A stretch of DNA of 64,000 bases, from contig QIAN01000178.1 in NCBI GenBank assembly GCA_003225005.1, positions 40,162-104,161 on the forward strand, written 5' to 3'. The stretch comes from Acidobacteriota bacterium (GTDB taxonomy: Bacteria > Acidobacteriota > Terriglobia > Terriglobales > Acidobacteriaceae). How positions within the stretch are numbered: the stretch's first letter is position 1; every line of letters starts with the position of its first letter. The notes beneath the pieces were generated by a model. That model had not been told where the DNA came from, did no database searches, and worked only from the letters and a program-made list of their open reading frames with translations. A program made the position numbers and the translations under genes. Shown here piece by piece: positions 8,747-17,180 of the stretch.

Positions 8747-11260
8747 ATGCGATTTGTGAAGGGTTTCTTACTCCTGTTGACGTCGACTCTGTGCTTGGCC
8801 CAATCCCCCGTCGACCGTATCACTGCACCGATCGAGTTCGGCCTGACGGTCCCCTTGAAGGGCAATCTGCACGGCGGGGCGAGGCCAGAGTTCGATCAGG
8901 GTCGGGTTGACGGCAGCATGGAAATGCAGGCTGTTTCGCTGGTATTCAAACCATCTCCAGCCCAACAAAGTGCTCTTGACCAATTGCTCGCCCAGCAGCA
9001 GGACCGGATGTCGCCGAACTACCACAAGTGGCTGACTCCAGTGCAATTCGGCGATCGCTTCGGAATGAGTAAGAGCGACCTCGGCAAGGTAATTTCCTGG
9101 CTGCAGTCGCAAGGCTTGACCGTGACCCGAATCGCCCCCAACCGCAACGAGGTCTTCTTCAGTGGGAAGGCCGCTCAGGTCGAGTCGGCCTTTCACACTG
9201 AGCTCCATAACTACCTGGTGAATGGCGAAATGCATTTCGCCAATGCTACCGAGCCCTCGCTGCCGGCTGCGCTGTCCGGTGTCGCTCTCGCGATTAGGAA
9301 TCTTCACAACTTCGAACCAAAGCCCAGAGCGCGCGTTCGCGAGGTGCCCGCCAGTGAGGCCTCGCCTCACTTCACTTCCAGTATCTCGGGGAGCCACTTC
9401 CTCGCTCCCGATGACTTTGCCACGATTTACGATGTGCAGGGGCTCTATGGCGCCGGAATTGACGGGACTGGCCAAAAGATCGCTGTTATCGGCCAGAGCG
9501 CGATCAGCTTGACCGATGTCCATAATTTCCGCAGTGCCGCCGGTCTTCCGGCCAAAGATCCCGCTCTCTTGCTGGTTCCGGGTTCAGGGAGTTCCACAAT
9601 CTGCCCCGGGGACGAGGGCGAATCGGATCTTGATGTGGAATGGTCCGGCGGAGTAGCGAAAAATGCCAGCATCATCCTCGTCTACGTAGGCGTGCCAAGT
9701 GGGCAGACGTGTTCAAACAGAACCAACGGGGCTTTCGATGCATTGGACTACGCTATTAACCCAATGCCCGCAGTGCCACAGATCGCAACGATTATCAGTA
9801 TCAGCTATGGGCTGTGCGAAAACACGAACTCCGCGACAGGAATTACCCAGGCACAGGCCCTGAGCCTCCAGGCGTTGGCGCAGCAAGCCAATATGCAGGG
9901 CCAGACCATTACTTCCGCTTCGGGCGACAACGGCGCGGCCGACTGCGAGGACCCTCAGACAACCTCTGCACTTCGAGGTCTGGCGGTCGATATCCCGGCC
10001 GCTATTCCAGAGGTAACAGGAGTTGGCGGCAACGAATTCACTGGGGATTCCGCCACGTGCCCCTCGACTGGTTGCCCTAGTAACACCGCTCCCGCCGATC
10101 CGCCCTACTGGAGCGGTTCGGGCGTCGGCACGGACACGATTTCGTCCGCGCTGGAATACATTCCCGAGATGGCTTGGAATGACACCCTCGATACCACCGA
10201 TAACCCGCAGGGATTTCTCTCGGCAAGCGGCGGGGGAGCCAGTATCTATTTTATGAAGCCTGCGTGGCAGGCAGGCACGGGTATGCGAGCCGTGCCCGAC
10301 ATCGCTCTGAATGCTTCACCGTTTCACGATGCATATCTATTTTGTTCCGAGGATGGTCCAAATGGCACAAAGGTACCAAGCTGCACCAGTGGCTTCCGCG
10401 ACCCTAGCCAGAATTTGAGCGTCGTCGGCGGCACGTCTGCGGGAGCTCCTACGTTTGCTGCAATCCTCGCACTTGTCGACCAGTCCCTGATAGCTAGCGG
10501 CTTTGAATCCGCTCCGGGCTTGGGACCCATCAATTCAATCCTGTACAAGCTTGCTGTCTCTAATCCTGCTTCGTTTAACGATGTCACCAGCGGCGACAAC
10601 ATTGTTGCCTGCACCAAGGCAAGCCCGAATTGTCCGGCGAGCGGCGGGCAGTTCGGTTTTAAGGCTGGTCCTGGCTACGACCAGGTCACCGGACTCGGCT
10701 CGGTTAACGCCAACACCTTGGCAGCCGCGTGGGCGGGCACTCCTAACTTCACGCTCCAGACCAATGCCGCAACTTTTTCTGTGGTCGCTGGTAATCCCGT
10801 CCCGGTTACGGTGACCGTTCACCCCTTGAATGGCTTCAACTCGGCCCTCACTTTCACCTGTTCGGACCCCGCGTCAGAATCAACCTGCGTGCCACCTTCG
10901 GGGGCTACGACACAGTCGTCCGTGACCTTCAACATTACGACTACTGCGCCCACGGCTCGTCGGGGTTCACCTTTCAGCCGCCGTGGTGGCGTGTTCTATG
11001 CGTTGCTCGTTCCCGGTCTGCTCGGTATTCTCATTACCGCCGCGCAGCGCAAACCTAGCGCACGCGGCATGCGGCTGCTGGGGTTGATAATGGTTCTAGG
11101 TTTTTCCACGCTGTGGTTGGGAGCGTGCGGCGGCGGCAGCAGCAGCAGTAACAAAAACCCCGGAACAACAAAAGGGACTTACACCGTGAAGCTAAGCGCT
11201 ACCAGCGGCGGCACGAACCCGATCAGCAACTCCACGCAGGTGACGCTGATCGTGCAATAG
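8747..11260 (+). CDS. Secreted S53 (sedolisin/kumamolisin-type) acid protease
   Basis: 837 residues with a signal peptide (MRFVKGFLLLLTSTLCLAQ). Residues ~30-200 form the pro-kumamolisin activation domain (NYHKWLTPVQFGDRFG, RNEVFFSGKAAQVESAFHTE). The catalytic domain has the S53 set: Glu292 and Asp296 in GESDLDVEW, oxyanion Asp394 in SASGDNGA, and nucleophile Ser564 in GGTSAGAP. The region around FNDVTSGDN and GYDQVTGLGSVN matches the C-terminal calcium site. A beta-sandwich region follows, then hydrophobic stretches near 750-790 and a short Ser/Gly-linked tail. The enzyme should be an acid-active endopeptidase released after self-processing. Start: ATG with GGAG upstream. It appears monocistronic and is convergent with the LytR-type gene. 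Confidence 0.93.
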   Translation: MRFVKGFLLLLTSTLCLAQSPVDRITAPIEFGLTVPLKGNLHGGARPEFDQGRVDGSMEMQAVSLVFKPSPAQQSALDQLLAQQQDRMSPNYHKWLTPVQFGDRFGMSKSDLGKVISWLQSQGLTVTRIAPNRNEVFFSGKAAQVESAFHTELHNYLVNGEMHFANATEPSLPAALSGVALAIRNLHNFEPKPRARVREVPASEASPHFTSSISGSHFLAPDDFATIYDVQGLYGAGIDGTGQKIAVIGQSAISLTDVHNFRSAAGLPAKDPALLLVPGSGSSTICPGDEGESDLDVEWSGGVAKNASIILVYVGVPSGQTCSNRTNGAFDALDYAINPMPAVPQIATIISISYGLCENTNSATGITQAQALSLQALAQQANMQGQTITSASGDNGAADCEDPQTTSALRGLAVDIPAAIPEVTGVGGNEFTGDSATCPSTGCPSNTAPADPPYWSGSGVGTDTISSALEYIPEMAWNDTLDTTDNPQGFLSASGGGASIYFMKPAWQAGTGMRAVPDIALNASPFHDAYLFCSEDGPNGTKVPSCTSGFRDPSQNLSVVGGTSAGAPTFAAILALVDQSLIASGFESAPGLGPINSILYKLAVSNPASFNDVTSGDNIVACTKASPNCPASGGQFGFKAGPGYDQVTGLGSVNANTLAAAWAGTPNFTLQTNAATFSVVAGNPVPVTVTVHPLNGFNSALTFTCSDPASESTCVPPSGATTQSSVTFNITTTAPTARRGSPFSRRGGVFYALLVPGLLGILITAAQRKPSARGMRLLGLIMVLGFSTLWLGACGGGSSSSNKNPGTTKGTYTVKLSATSGGTNPISNSTQVTLIVQ

Positions 11261-11331
11261 ATATCCAACCCCGCGGGCAGCTTCGACCGCGGTTAGACTG
11301 CAAATCAATCAGAACCGCCACGCATGGCGCA

Positions 11332-12102
11332 TTATGTGCAATCGGAACCACGAACTCCTAAGCGAGACTGCAACTGCTTGCAATATCGCCGGCTCAGCCG
11401 GAGTCTGGTTCCATTGTCGAGCAGGACCTCGTATTCTCCATCCAGACGGAGCCTCAAGCCTCGGACCCGGTCCAGATTCACGATGGTCGAACGGTGAATG
11501 CGGCAAAACACCCCCTGGTCCAATTCTTGGTCGAGTTCCGCCATGCTGCGGCGCAGCAGATGTGTTCTGGTTCCCACGTGCAGGCAGGCGTAGTAATCCG
11601 CCGCCCCGATCCAATCAATCTCCGAGACTTTCACGAACGAGACCTGTCCAGCGTTCTTGAGGGCTAGGCGCTCCATTCTTCTGGGAGCATCTCTGCCATG
11701 CGCGATCCGTTCCTTGGCGCGCCCGAGAGCTCGGTCAAAGCGATCGTTATCAAACGGTTTCAGCAGGTAGTCGAGCGCCCCGGCCTCGAAAGCCCGCAGC
11801 GCATATTGATCGTAAGCCGTGACAAAGACTACGGCGGGAGGCAAATCTCTGCCGAGTAGTTCAAGCACGTCGAAGCCGTCGCACTCCGGCATTTGAACAT
11901 CGAGGAAGACCAGGTCGGGTTTCGCGTTGCGAATCTCCGACAGTGCCTCCATACCCGAACCGCATTCGCGAACAATTTCAATCTGCGGATCATGCTTCAG
12001 CATCACGGAGATGTTCGTGCGGGCGAGCGGTTCATCGTCCACCACGACCGAGCGTATCTTCTTAGGAGGTTCCATCGAGGCGGGGTGTTCTGCCGAGCGC
12101 AC
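11332..12102 (-). CDS. LytTR-family DNA-binding response regulator
   Basis: 256 residues. An N-terminal receiver domain has the acidic pair Asp22/Asp23 (VVVDDEP), phospho-acceptor Asp68 in VFLDVQMPE, and a conserved Lys in YLLKPF. A LytTR DNA-binding domain follows from about residue 155 (VSEIDWIGAADYYACLHVG, FCRIHRSTIVNLDRV). The protein should bind promoter repeats once phosphorylated by the kinase encoded just upstream. The start is GTG at 12102: a strong AAGGAGG at 12111-12117, inside the kinase's 3' end, lies eight bases before it. An internal ATG nine codons later has no comparable site. The kinase stop is three bases from this start, so translation is probably coupled. Target genes are unknown. 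Confidence 0.93.
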   Translation of the reverse strand: MRSAEHPASMEPPKKIRSVVVDDEPLARTNISVMLKHDPQIEIVRECGSGMEALSEIRNAKPDLVFLDVQMPECDGFDVLELLGRDLPPAVVFVTAYDQYALRAFEAGALDYLLKPFDNDRFDRALGRAKERIAHGRDAPRRMERLALKNAGQVSFVKVSEIDWIGAADYYACLHVGTRTHLLRRSMAELDQELDQGVFCRIHRSTIVNLDRVRGLRLRLDGEYEVLLDNGTRLRLSRRYCKQLQSRLGVRGSDCT

Positions 12103-12105
12103 GAA

Positions 12106-13281
12106 TCACCCCTCCTTGATTTGATCAGAAACGATTTGATCGGAAACGACCTGATCGGAAAGGACTGGAACACAAACGAACGGCACGCGGACCATTACCT
12201 CGACTCCACCCGGACCTTGATTCTTCATGCTTAATTCAAACCCGTCGCCGTACAGGCGTTCGAGGCGGGTTCGCACATTAGAAATCCCTGTCCCGGAGTG
12301 AGTCTTTTCCCAGCTCGCAGGCAGGGCGGGACCTTCGTTATAGATGCGGACAGTGAGCATACCATTAGAGCGAGAGGCCGTAATCCGGATCGCGCCTCCT
12401 TGCACTCGTTTCGCGATCCCGTGTTTGACCGCGTTCTCGACCATCGGCTGCAGAATCAGGCTGGGAACCTGAGCCGCAAACAGGTCGCTGGGCACATCCG
12501 CACTCAACTGAAGGCGGTCCGCGAATCGCACCTTCTGGATGTCAAGATACTTTTGGACAAACTCCATTTCCTCACCCAGCGGCACCTCCTGTCGGTTGGA
12601 ATCCTCCACCACGCGGCGCAAAAAGTCGCTCAACTTCGCAATCATGTTGACGGCAGCATCGTTTCTTCTCTCGCGCACCAGTCCCGCAATGGCATTGAGT
12701 GTATTGAAAAGAAAGTGTGGCTCGATTTGTCGCCGTAGAGCGTTGAGTTGCGCCTTCGAGAGCTGCTCGTTGAGCCGTGCACTCTCGGTTTGTTGAAAGG
12801 CCAACCGCTCTCTGGAATCCAGGATGTGGCTGACCAGGAGGATGGCGCCGTAAAGGAACAAGTATTCGAGAAGCCCGTTGCAGAACTTGTGTAACCAAAG
12901 ATGCGCAAACGGATCTGGAGCTGGGTCCTTGGCCCACGGGTTTAGAAGCTCTTCCAGCGAAGCGATCCAGGCGGCGGCGACCAGACCGATGGTGGCACAG
13001 GCAGCGAGGTGCCTGACCCAGGTAGAGAAGGGCCTCAATTGCACCGGAGGATATCGGCGTCCCAGGCGCATCACGAAAGGCGTCGCCAATATCCACGGCA
13101 GCCAGGAAACGAGCAGTGTTACGAACAACTGGGGCCAGGCGTGGTGCATCCCTTCCGAGCGCATGACGACAACGTTCTGCGTCGCATCAAAGAGCCCGAC
13201 ACCGAACCAGATCGATGCAATCCACAACCATGGCGGCGACTTCGAGCGCATGGGGTTAACGTCCATTTGGCTAACTTCCAT
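12106..13281 (-). CDS. LytS-type sensor histidine kinase with repeat tail
   Basis: 391 residues. The first ~200 residues hold about four hydrophobic segments (WLWIASIWFGVGLFDA, LFVTLLVSWLPWILATPFVM, GLVAAAWIASLEEL, LFLYGAILLVSHIL), so the sensor is membrane-embedded. A His_kinase domain (PF06580) follows with the H-box QIEPHFLFNTLNAIAG, then an ATP-binding domain with VENAVKHGI and SGTGISNVRTRLERLYG. It should phosphorylate the LytTR regulator encoded three bases downstream. The C-terminus ends in three near-identical V-S-D-Q-(V/I) units encoded by a 15-base tandem repeat. Start uncertain: ATGs at 13281, 13266 and 13251 are all possible, and only the second has a weak GGAAG upstream. Confidence 0.92.
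   Translation of the reverse strand: MEVSQMDVNPMRSKSPPWLWIASIWFGVGLFDATQNVVVMRSEGMHHAWPQLFVTLLVSWLPWILATPFVMRLGRRYPPVQLRPFSTWVRHLAACATIGLVAAAWIASLEELLNPWAKDPAPDPFAHLWLHKFCNGLLEYLFLYGAILLVSHILDSRERLAFQQTESARLNEQLSKAQLNALRRQIEPHFLFNTLNAIAGLVRERRNDAAVNMIAKLSDFLRRVVEDSNRQEVPLGEEMEFVQKYLDIQKVRFADRLQLSADVPSDLFAAQVPSLILQPMVENAVKHGIAKRVQGGAIRITASRSNGMLTVRIYNEGPALPASWEKTHSGTGISNVRTRLERLYGDGFELSMKNQGPGGVEVMVRVPFVCVPVLSDQVVSDQIVSDQIKEG
12118..12162. repeat. 15-base tandem repeat (three copies) at the kinase 3' end
   Basis: Units at 12118-12132, 12133-12147 and 12148-12162. The first two differ at one base and the third at three or four. Because 15 is a multiple of three, the repeat lengthens the kinase C-terminus by five-residue steps without breaking the frame. 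The regulator's ribosome-binding site lies directly beside it. Confidence 0.85.
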
Positions 13282-13418
13282 TTTGAGAATGATATTCTAC
13301 GGCTCGGTGGGAGAGGTTAACAATGCAGGGAATCGCCTGCTCCGTGCAGCGGACGGTCTGGCCCTGCCAGGGGCCGGGCGCGATACTAAGCCATCTTGAT
13401 TGTCGGCTGGAGGCTATC

Positions 13419-14006
13419 GTGAAATTCGCTCTCACTGCTTCTCTGATCTTCGCTCTCTGCTTCACATGGCTGGCGGCCGCGCCGGAAGAAAAATCGCCCA
13501 AGCCGCAATACGATTCCAAGGGCAACCTCCTCCGCCCCGCCGACTACCGCGACTGGATGTTTCTTTCCGCCGGGTACGGCATGAACTATAGCCCCAGTCC
13601 AGGCAGCCACGAGATGTTCACTAACGTCTTCGTACAGCGCTGGGCCTACCAGGAGTTTCTCAACAGTGGCAAGTGGCCAGATGAGACCGCCTTTGTGATC
13701 GATGAACGGGATGCGCAAAGCAAAGGTTCGATCAACAAGACGGGTCATTTTCAAACGGACCTGACGGGTCTGGCGGTCGAAGTCAAGGATTCCCGCCGCA
13801 ACCCTGATAAGTGGGCCTACTATGGCTTTGACGCGGATGGCCAGACCGCCGAGGCCATGCCCAAGGGCAACGGCTGTTATGCCTGCCATGACGCCCATGC
13901 CGCTGTCGAACATACGTTCGTGCAGTTCTATCCCACGCTGAAGCCGGTGGCGAAGAAGTTCGGCGTTTACAACGAAGCTCGAGAACAGGTGAGCGACGCG
14001 AAGTAA
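13419..14006 (+). CDS. Cytochrome P460-family haem protein, exported
   Basis: About 195 residues from a GTG at 13419, which has GGAGG at 13409-13413 and starts a clean signal peptide (KFALTASLIFALCFTWLAAA). The frame is open further upstream to 13323, but that extension would bury the signal peptide. The mature protein has the P460 layout: DYRDWMFLSAGYGMNY, a central region with the TDLTGLAVEVKDSRR stretch, and a single haem-attachment site CYACH followed by a histidine-containing segment. Family members are periplasmic haem proteins, some of which oxidise hydroxylamine or bind NO. Whether this one carries the lysine crosslink of true P460 cannot be told from sequence. It is divergent from the LytS kinase. 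Confidence 0.82.
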   Translation: MKFALTASLIFALCFTWLAAAPEEKSPKPQYDSKGNLLRPADYRDWMFLSAGYGMNYSPSPGSHEMFTNVFVQRWAYQEFLNSGKWPDETAFVIDERDAQSKGSINKTGHFQTDLTGLAVEVKDSRRNPDKWAYYGFDADGQTAEAMPKGNGCYACHDAHAAVEHTFVQFYPTLKPVAKKFGVYNEAREQVSDAK

Positions 14007-14722
14007 CAGCGAGCAGCCGGGCCACGTGACATCTGGCAGTCTCCTTCACCGCTTCGCCCTAAGGAAGTTTTTAGCCAGCAGCCGGGGAATGGCCCTTTCA
14101 CCTGGCGGTGAGTGGCCAATGCACCGAAGTTCTCCTTCCCTCCTGCCGATCATGAGGTTGCCAGCCTTCATTGGCAGGCTCAACCCTGGACCCGCGAAGT
14201 CAACACTGGTGTATGATCGTTTATTTTCGATTGCCGAGAGGCATTTCTCGCTTTCCAGGGGTTCGGTTTCGAACCGGGGGGGAATGTCCTCCTGTGCAAA
14301 ACCCTCCATGCTTTGCCTCTTGCGCTGTCTGGCACGAACGAGTACCATGAAATGGTTCTCATTGGCCACGTTCCCGCGCTGGCCTTCCGCGCCCAGTGGT
14401 TCCAGACGGCGCGACGGACCTGTTTAAGGAAAACCGATTCGGAAAATTAGGAAGTCATCCAACGAATTAAAGTTCATTTCGAGCTAGCTTCATGCGTGTG
14501 CGTGACTCCTGATCCAGTGCCGCGTAGGTGCGACTTCTGTTTGGGGCTGGAAGCTCGGAATGCAGCTGTGAGTACGCTGGCCTTCCGTTGTCAAGGAATG
14601 GCGAACCCCCCCGGCAGATAGCGAATGAGTGCCAAGCAGGTACGGTATTAGAAACAAACCCCGCAAGGGTACTTTTCTGATGTGTGGCAAGTGGGCACGC
14701 CGCAAGGCAGCTTGAGAGGATT
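14007..14722. other. 716-base stretch without a supportable gene
   Basis: Between the P460 gene and the RG-rich receiver-like gene. Several frames are open for 60-130 codons on both strands, but none has a hydrophobic, domain or motif pattern that looks like a protein, and none has a clear ribosome-binding site. No tRNA or obvious terminator was found. The 14140-14340 part is locally A+T-richer. It may hold an unrecognised RNA or simply decayed sequence. Confidence 0.4.
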
Positions 14723-15385
14723 ATGAACGCAGGACCAGGAAGACCCTCCGGTGGCGGAGGAAGAGGAAGAAGGCGGCGCGGTCGCCGTCCACCCAACCAT
14801 CGTGGCCAGGGCACCGGCCCCGGCCGCGAGCGACAGAATCAAGACGGGATTTATACCGCGCCCATGGACCACAGCTATCGTGCTGTGATGTCCGGCAACA
14901 ACGGCCATCGGCCGGGCCGAAGCCGCCCCGGCTTTGCCGCACAGTATCCACAGCCCGAGCCTGAGCCCCTACCGACACGCGAGGACGCCAACTCCCGCAT
15001 CTTTGCTTTCGTCGACGACCTGTTCTTCGCCGCCAAGATTCAAGAAACGGCGCGTAAGCTGAACGTAAAGGTTGAGTTCGTCAAAAGCGACAAGGAACTC
15101 GCCGACCGCATGCAGCAGAATGGCGAAGAGAAACCGTCGCTCATCATCTTTGACCTCAACCATGCCAATGCCAAACCCCTAACGCTCATCCCCAAGCTGA
15201 AGAGCAAGCTGAAAAAGGGAACATCCATCATTGGCTTCCTCTCGCACGTGCAGGGCGACCTGAAGCAGAAAGCGCACGAGGTGGGATGCGACATGGTGTT
15301 GCCGCGCTCGGCTTTCTCGCAAAATCTGCCGCAACTGTTGCGCCGCCACGGCGCTCCCGAGGATCAACCCCCGACCGTTCAGTAG
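14723..15385 (+). CDS. Receiver-like protein with an RG-rich basic N-terminus
   Basis: 220 residues from an ATG at 14723, chosen because GAGAGG lies just before it; the frame is open 13 codons further upstream. Residues 3-45 are very rich in Gly and Arg (GGGGRGRRRRGRRPP), resembling RNA- or DNA-binding tails. From about residue 90 there is a receiver (CheY-like) pattern: VDD at 97-99 in place of the acidic pair, IIFDL with Asp144 at the phospho-acceptor position, and a Ser in GFLSHV. The conserved Lys is replaced by Arg in VLPRSAF, so it may not be a normal phospho-switch. No kinase or output domain adjoins. Function unknown. Confidence 0.75.
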   Translation: MNAGPGRPSGGGGRGRRRRGRRPPNHRGQGTGPGRERQNQDGIYTAPMDHSYRAVMSGNNGHRPGRSRPGFAAQYPQPEPEPLPTREDANSRIFAFVDDLFFAAKIQETARKLNVKVEFVKSDKELADRMQQNGEEKPSLIIFDLNHANAKPLTLIPKLKSKLKKGTSIIGFLSHVQGDLKQKAHEVGCDMVLPRSAFSQNLPQLLRRHGAPEDQPPTVQ

Positions 15386-15407
15386 GGGGCTGGCCCAGCC
15401 TGTGCTC

Positions 15408-15761
15408 CTACCCGGGAGGCCATCCCAGGGCCCGTCCACCCAAAAGATGGACGTGGAGATGAAACACCGACTGTCCCGCGCCCGGACCTACGTTGAGCAC
15501 GGTGCGATACCCGTTCTCGATGTTGCGCTGACGGGCGATGTGCGCCGCCGCCAGATGACATCGGCCAATCCATTCCGCGTCTTCGGCGCGGGCTTCTTTC
15601 AATCCGGCAAAATGCTTCTTGGGGACCACTAAGACATGGGTCGGCGCCTTTGGATCGATGTCTTCAAAGGCGAACACCTGTTCGTCCTCATAAACTTTCT
15701 TGGCGGGAATCTCTCCTCGAATGATTCGGCAGAAAAGGCAATCCTGGTTCGTATCGGGCAT
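15408..15761 (-). CDS. HIT-family nucleotide hydrolase (HinT-like)
   Basis: 117 residues, the normal size for HinT. The N-terminal CLFCRIIRGEIPAKKVYED is typical, CxxC being the zinc-site remnant, followed by FEDIDPKAPTHVLVVPKKH. The C-terminal histidine triad is HLHVHLLGG, where the middle histidine is the nucleophile. HinT proteins hydrolyse nucleoside phosphoramidates and related compounds in the cytoplasm. It is convergent with the receiver-like gene, whose stop is 22 bases away. Family assignment is secure; the physiological substrate is not known for most members. Confidence 0.95.
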   Translation of the reverse strand: MPDTNQDCLFCRIIRGEIPAKKVYEDEQVFAFEDIDPKAPTHVLVVPKKHFAGLKEARAEDAEWIGRCHLAAAHIARQRNIENGYRTVLNVGPGAGQSVFHLHVHLLGGRALGWPPG

Positions 15762-15880
15762 CGCTTACACACTCTCGGGCACAAACAATAGCACCTGCTT
15801 CGTGGGTTGTCAGCACCGGTCTGAACAGTCATCCCGCCATCGAGAGGATCCGCTATGTGGGAAACAGCCACAACCTCGCT

Positions 15881-16705
15881 TCAATCTAGTCTTACCAAGA
15901 AGACCGAACCTTGAGATGTGTGGGTTTCACTAACCAGCTGTTGTGCGCGCCGGCGGTCGTCGTTGAGGACGCGCACTCGTACCCACCAGTCGCCGACGGG
16001 GCTGTTGAAATGTAGGACTTTGGCGGTGCGATATCTGCGGGCCAAGTAGTCGGCCAAAGTCGTAGCTGTGTGTTCGTCCGCGAATGAACCGATCTGCACT
16101 GCCCAACGACCTCCCGTTTCAGCCGAGGGGGGACTTTCGACGAGCTCGACTTTCACCTCGGCCACACCGGGTTGAACCACGTCGATCTTTCGTGCGGCGG
16201 CGAGTGAGAGATCCACGATACGCCCAGGGATGAAAGGTCCGCGGTCAGTGATCCGAACCAGCACCGAGTGCCTTGTCTTGACATTGGTAACCCGAACAAT
16301 GGAGCCCAGCGGCAGAGTTCGGTGCGCCGCAGTCATGGCGTTCATGTTATAGACTTCGCCATTGGATCCGCGGCGATTGTGGTAGGGCGGTCCATACCAG
16401 CTCGCCAGCCCCGTCTCGGTCATCAGAGGCTTGGCGCCGCGAGGAACAGAAGACTCGTGGAGATCAGGGGCCGCAACGCCTTTGTTTCCGCCAGAGGAGC
16501 GACGGTTCTTGGTATTGCCGCTGGAAGTCGTGCCTTCTTGGTTCACTTTATCGGAGGGTTGCGCGCTCGCGGGCTGCTCGGCGTCCGCGATTGGCGGAGG
16601 AGGCGGCACGCTGACCTTCGCCTGCTTGGGATGGCCGCATCCGTTGAGGAACAGAAGCGCAAGTAGAAGAACGAGCATCATGGAGGAGTACGTAAGGCGT
16701 GCCAA
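15881..16705 (-). CDS. rlpA: RlpA-like septal lytic transglycosylase, lipoprotein
   Basis: 274 residues from a TTG. The signal MMLVLLLALLFLNGC ends in a lipobox, so the protein is a lipoprotein. A low-complexity linker rich in Ser and Pro follows. Residues ~100-190 are a double-psi beta-barrel with TGLASWYGPPYHNRR and ITDRGPFIPGRIVDLS, whose Asp is the expected catalytic residue. The last 75 residues form a SPOR domain (WAVQIGSFADEHTATTLADY), which binds denuded glycan at the division site. RlpA cleaves peptidoglycan strands during septation. An ATG pair eight codons in is an alternative start, but it would remove the only basic residue of the signal. It lies seven bases downstream of a small helical gene, probably in one operon. 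Confidence 0.9.
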   Translation of the reverse strand: MARLTYSSMMLVLLLALLFLNGCGHPKQAKVSVPPPPPIADAEQPASAQPSDKVNQEGTTSSGNTKNRRSSGGNKGVAAPDLHESSVPRGAKPLMTETGLASWYGPPYHNRRGSNGEVYNMNAMTAAHRTLPLGSIVRVTNVKTRHSVLVRITDRGPFIPGRIVDLSLAAARKIDVVQPGVAEVKVELVESPPSAETGGRWAVQIGSFADEHTATTLADYLARRYRTAKVLHFNSPVGDWWVRVRVLNDDRRRAQQLVSETHTSQGSVFLVRLD

Positions 16706-16712
16706 CGCACTT

Positions 16713-16943
16713 TTATTTTCGTGCAGACCGCTGTTGCTGCTCCATATAGTCAGCTAGTTGAGTAAGCTTTTCCGAGGCGACACGCAACGCCTTGGTGGAA
16801 TGCTGGCGCACGGCGGGCACAACCTCGTCGTTCAGATACTTGATGAATTCGGCGCTCTCCTGTTCGAGCCGTTCTGTCGTCTCGGCCACGGTTTGGCCTA
16901 CGCGTGCTGAAGCTTGCTCCACCTTGCGGTTGAAGTTGGTCAT
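16713..16943 (-). CDS. Small helical protein upstream of rlpA
   Basis: 76 residues from an ATG at 16943, preceded by GAGGAG four bases upstream. The frame extends further to 17114, but that part has poor protein character and no such site. The sequence is charged and almost entirely helical with heptad-like spacing (VEQASARVGQTVAETTERLE, then VASEKLTQLADYMEQQQ) and has no signal peptide or membrane segment. It may form a coiled coil. The gene ends seven bases before rlpA and is divergent from mutY. Its function is unknown; co-transcription with rlpA hints at a cell-envelope role. Confidence 0.65.
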   Translation of the reverse strand: MTNFNRKVEQASARVGQTVAETTERLEQESAEFIKYLNDEVVPAVRQHSTKALRVASEKLTQLADYMEQQQRSARK

Positions 16944-17180
16944 GAAACTCCTCGCGATGATGCCTGAGAACACTTGCGTCACTGGCGCAGATGCCCAGGC
17001 CCGCCTATTATTTCGCTCTCGGAGCGCCCGGTCAATGGCGGGGCATAAGAAAGCGCAACGGCGTCGCGCCGACATCTTCGCGCCAGCGAAAAGCAGTTCG
17101 CACGAGACGCGCATGCTTAGACTGCTTTACACTACGTCCGTCTTAATTCAACACACCCCAAACTGACCGGAGATGGAAGC

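Noticed and set aside
14046..14369. 107-codon minus-strand frame in the gene-free stretch after the P460 gene
   Set aside because: No hydrophobic, domain or motif pattern and no ribosome-binding site; kept only as part of the described gap.
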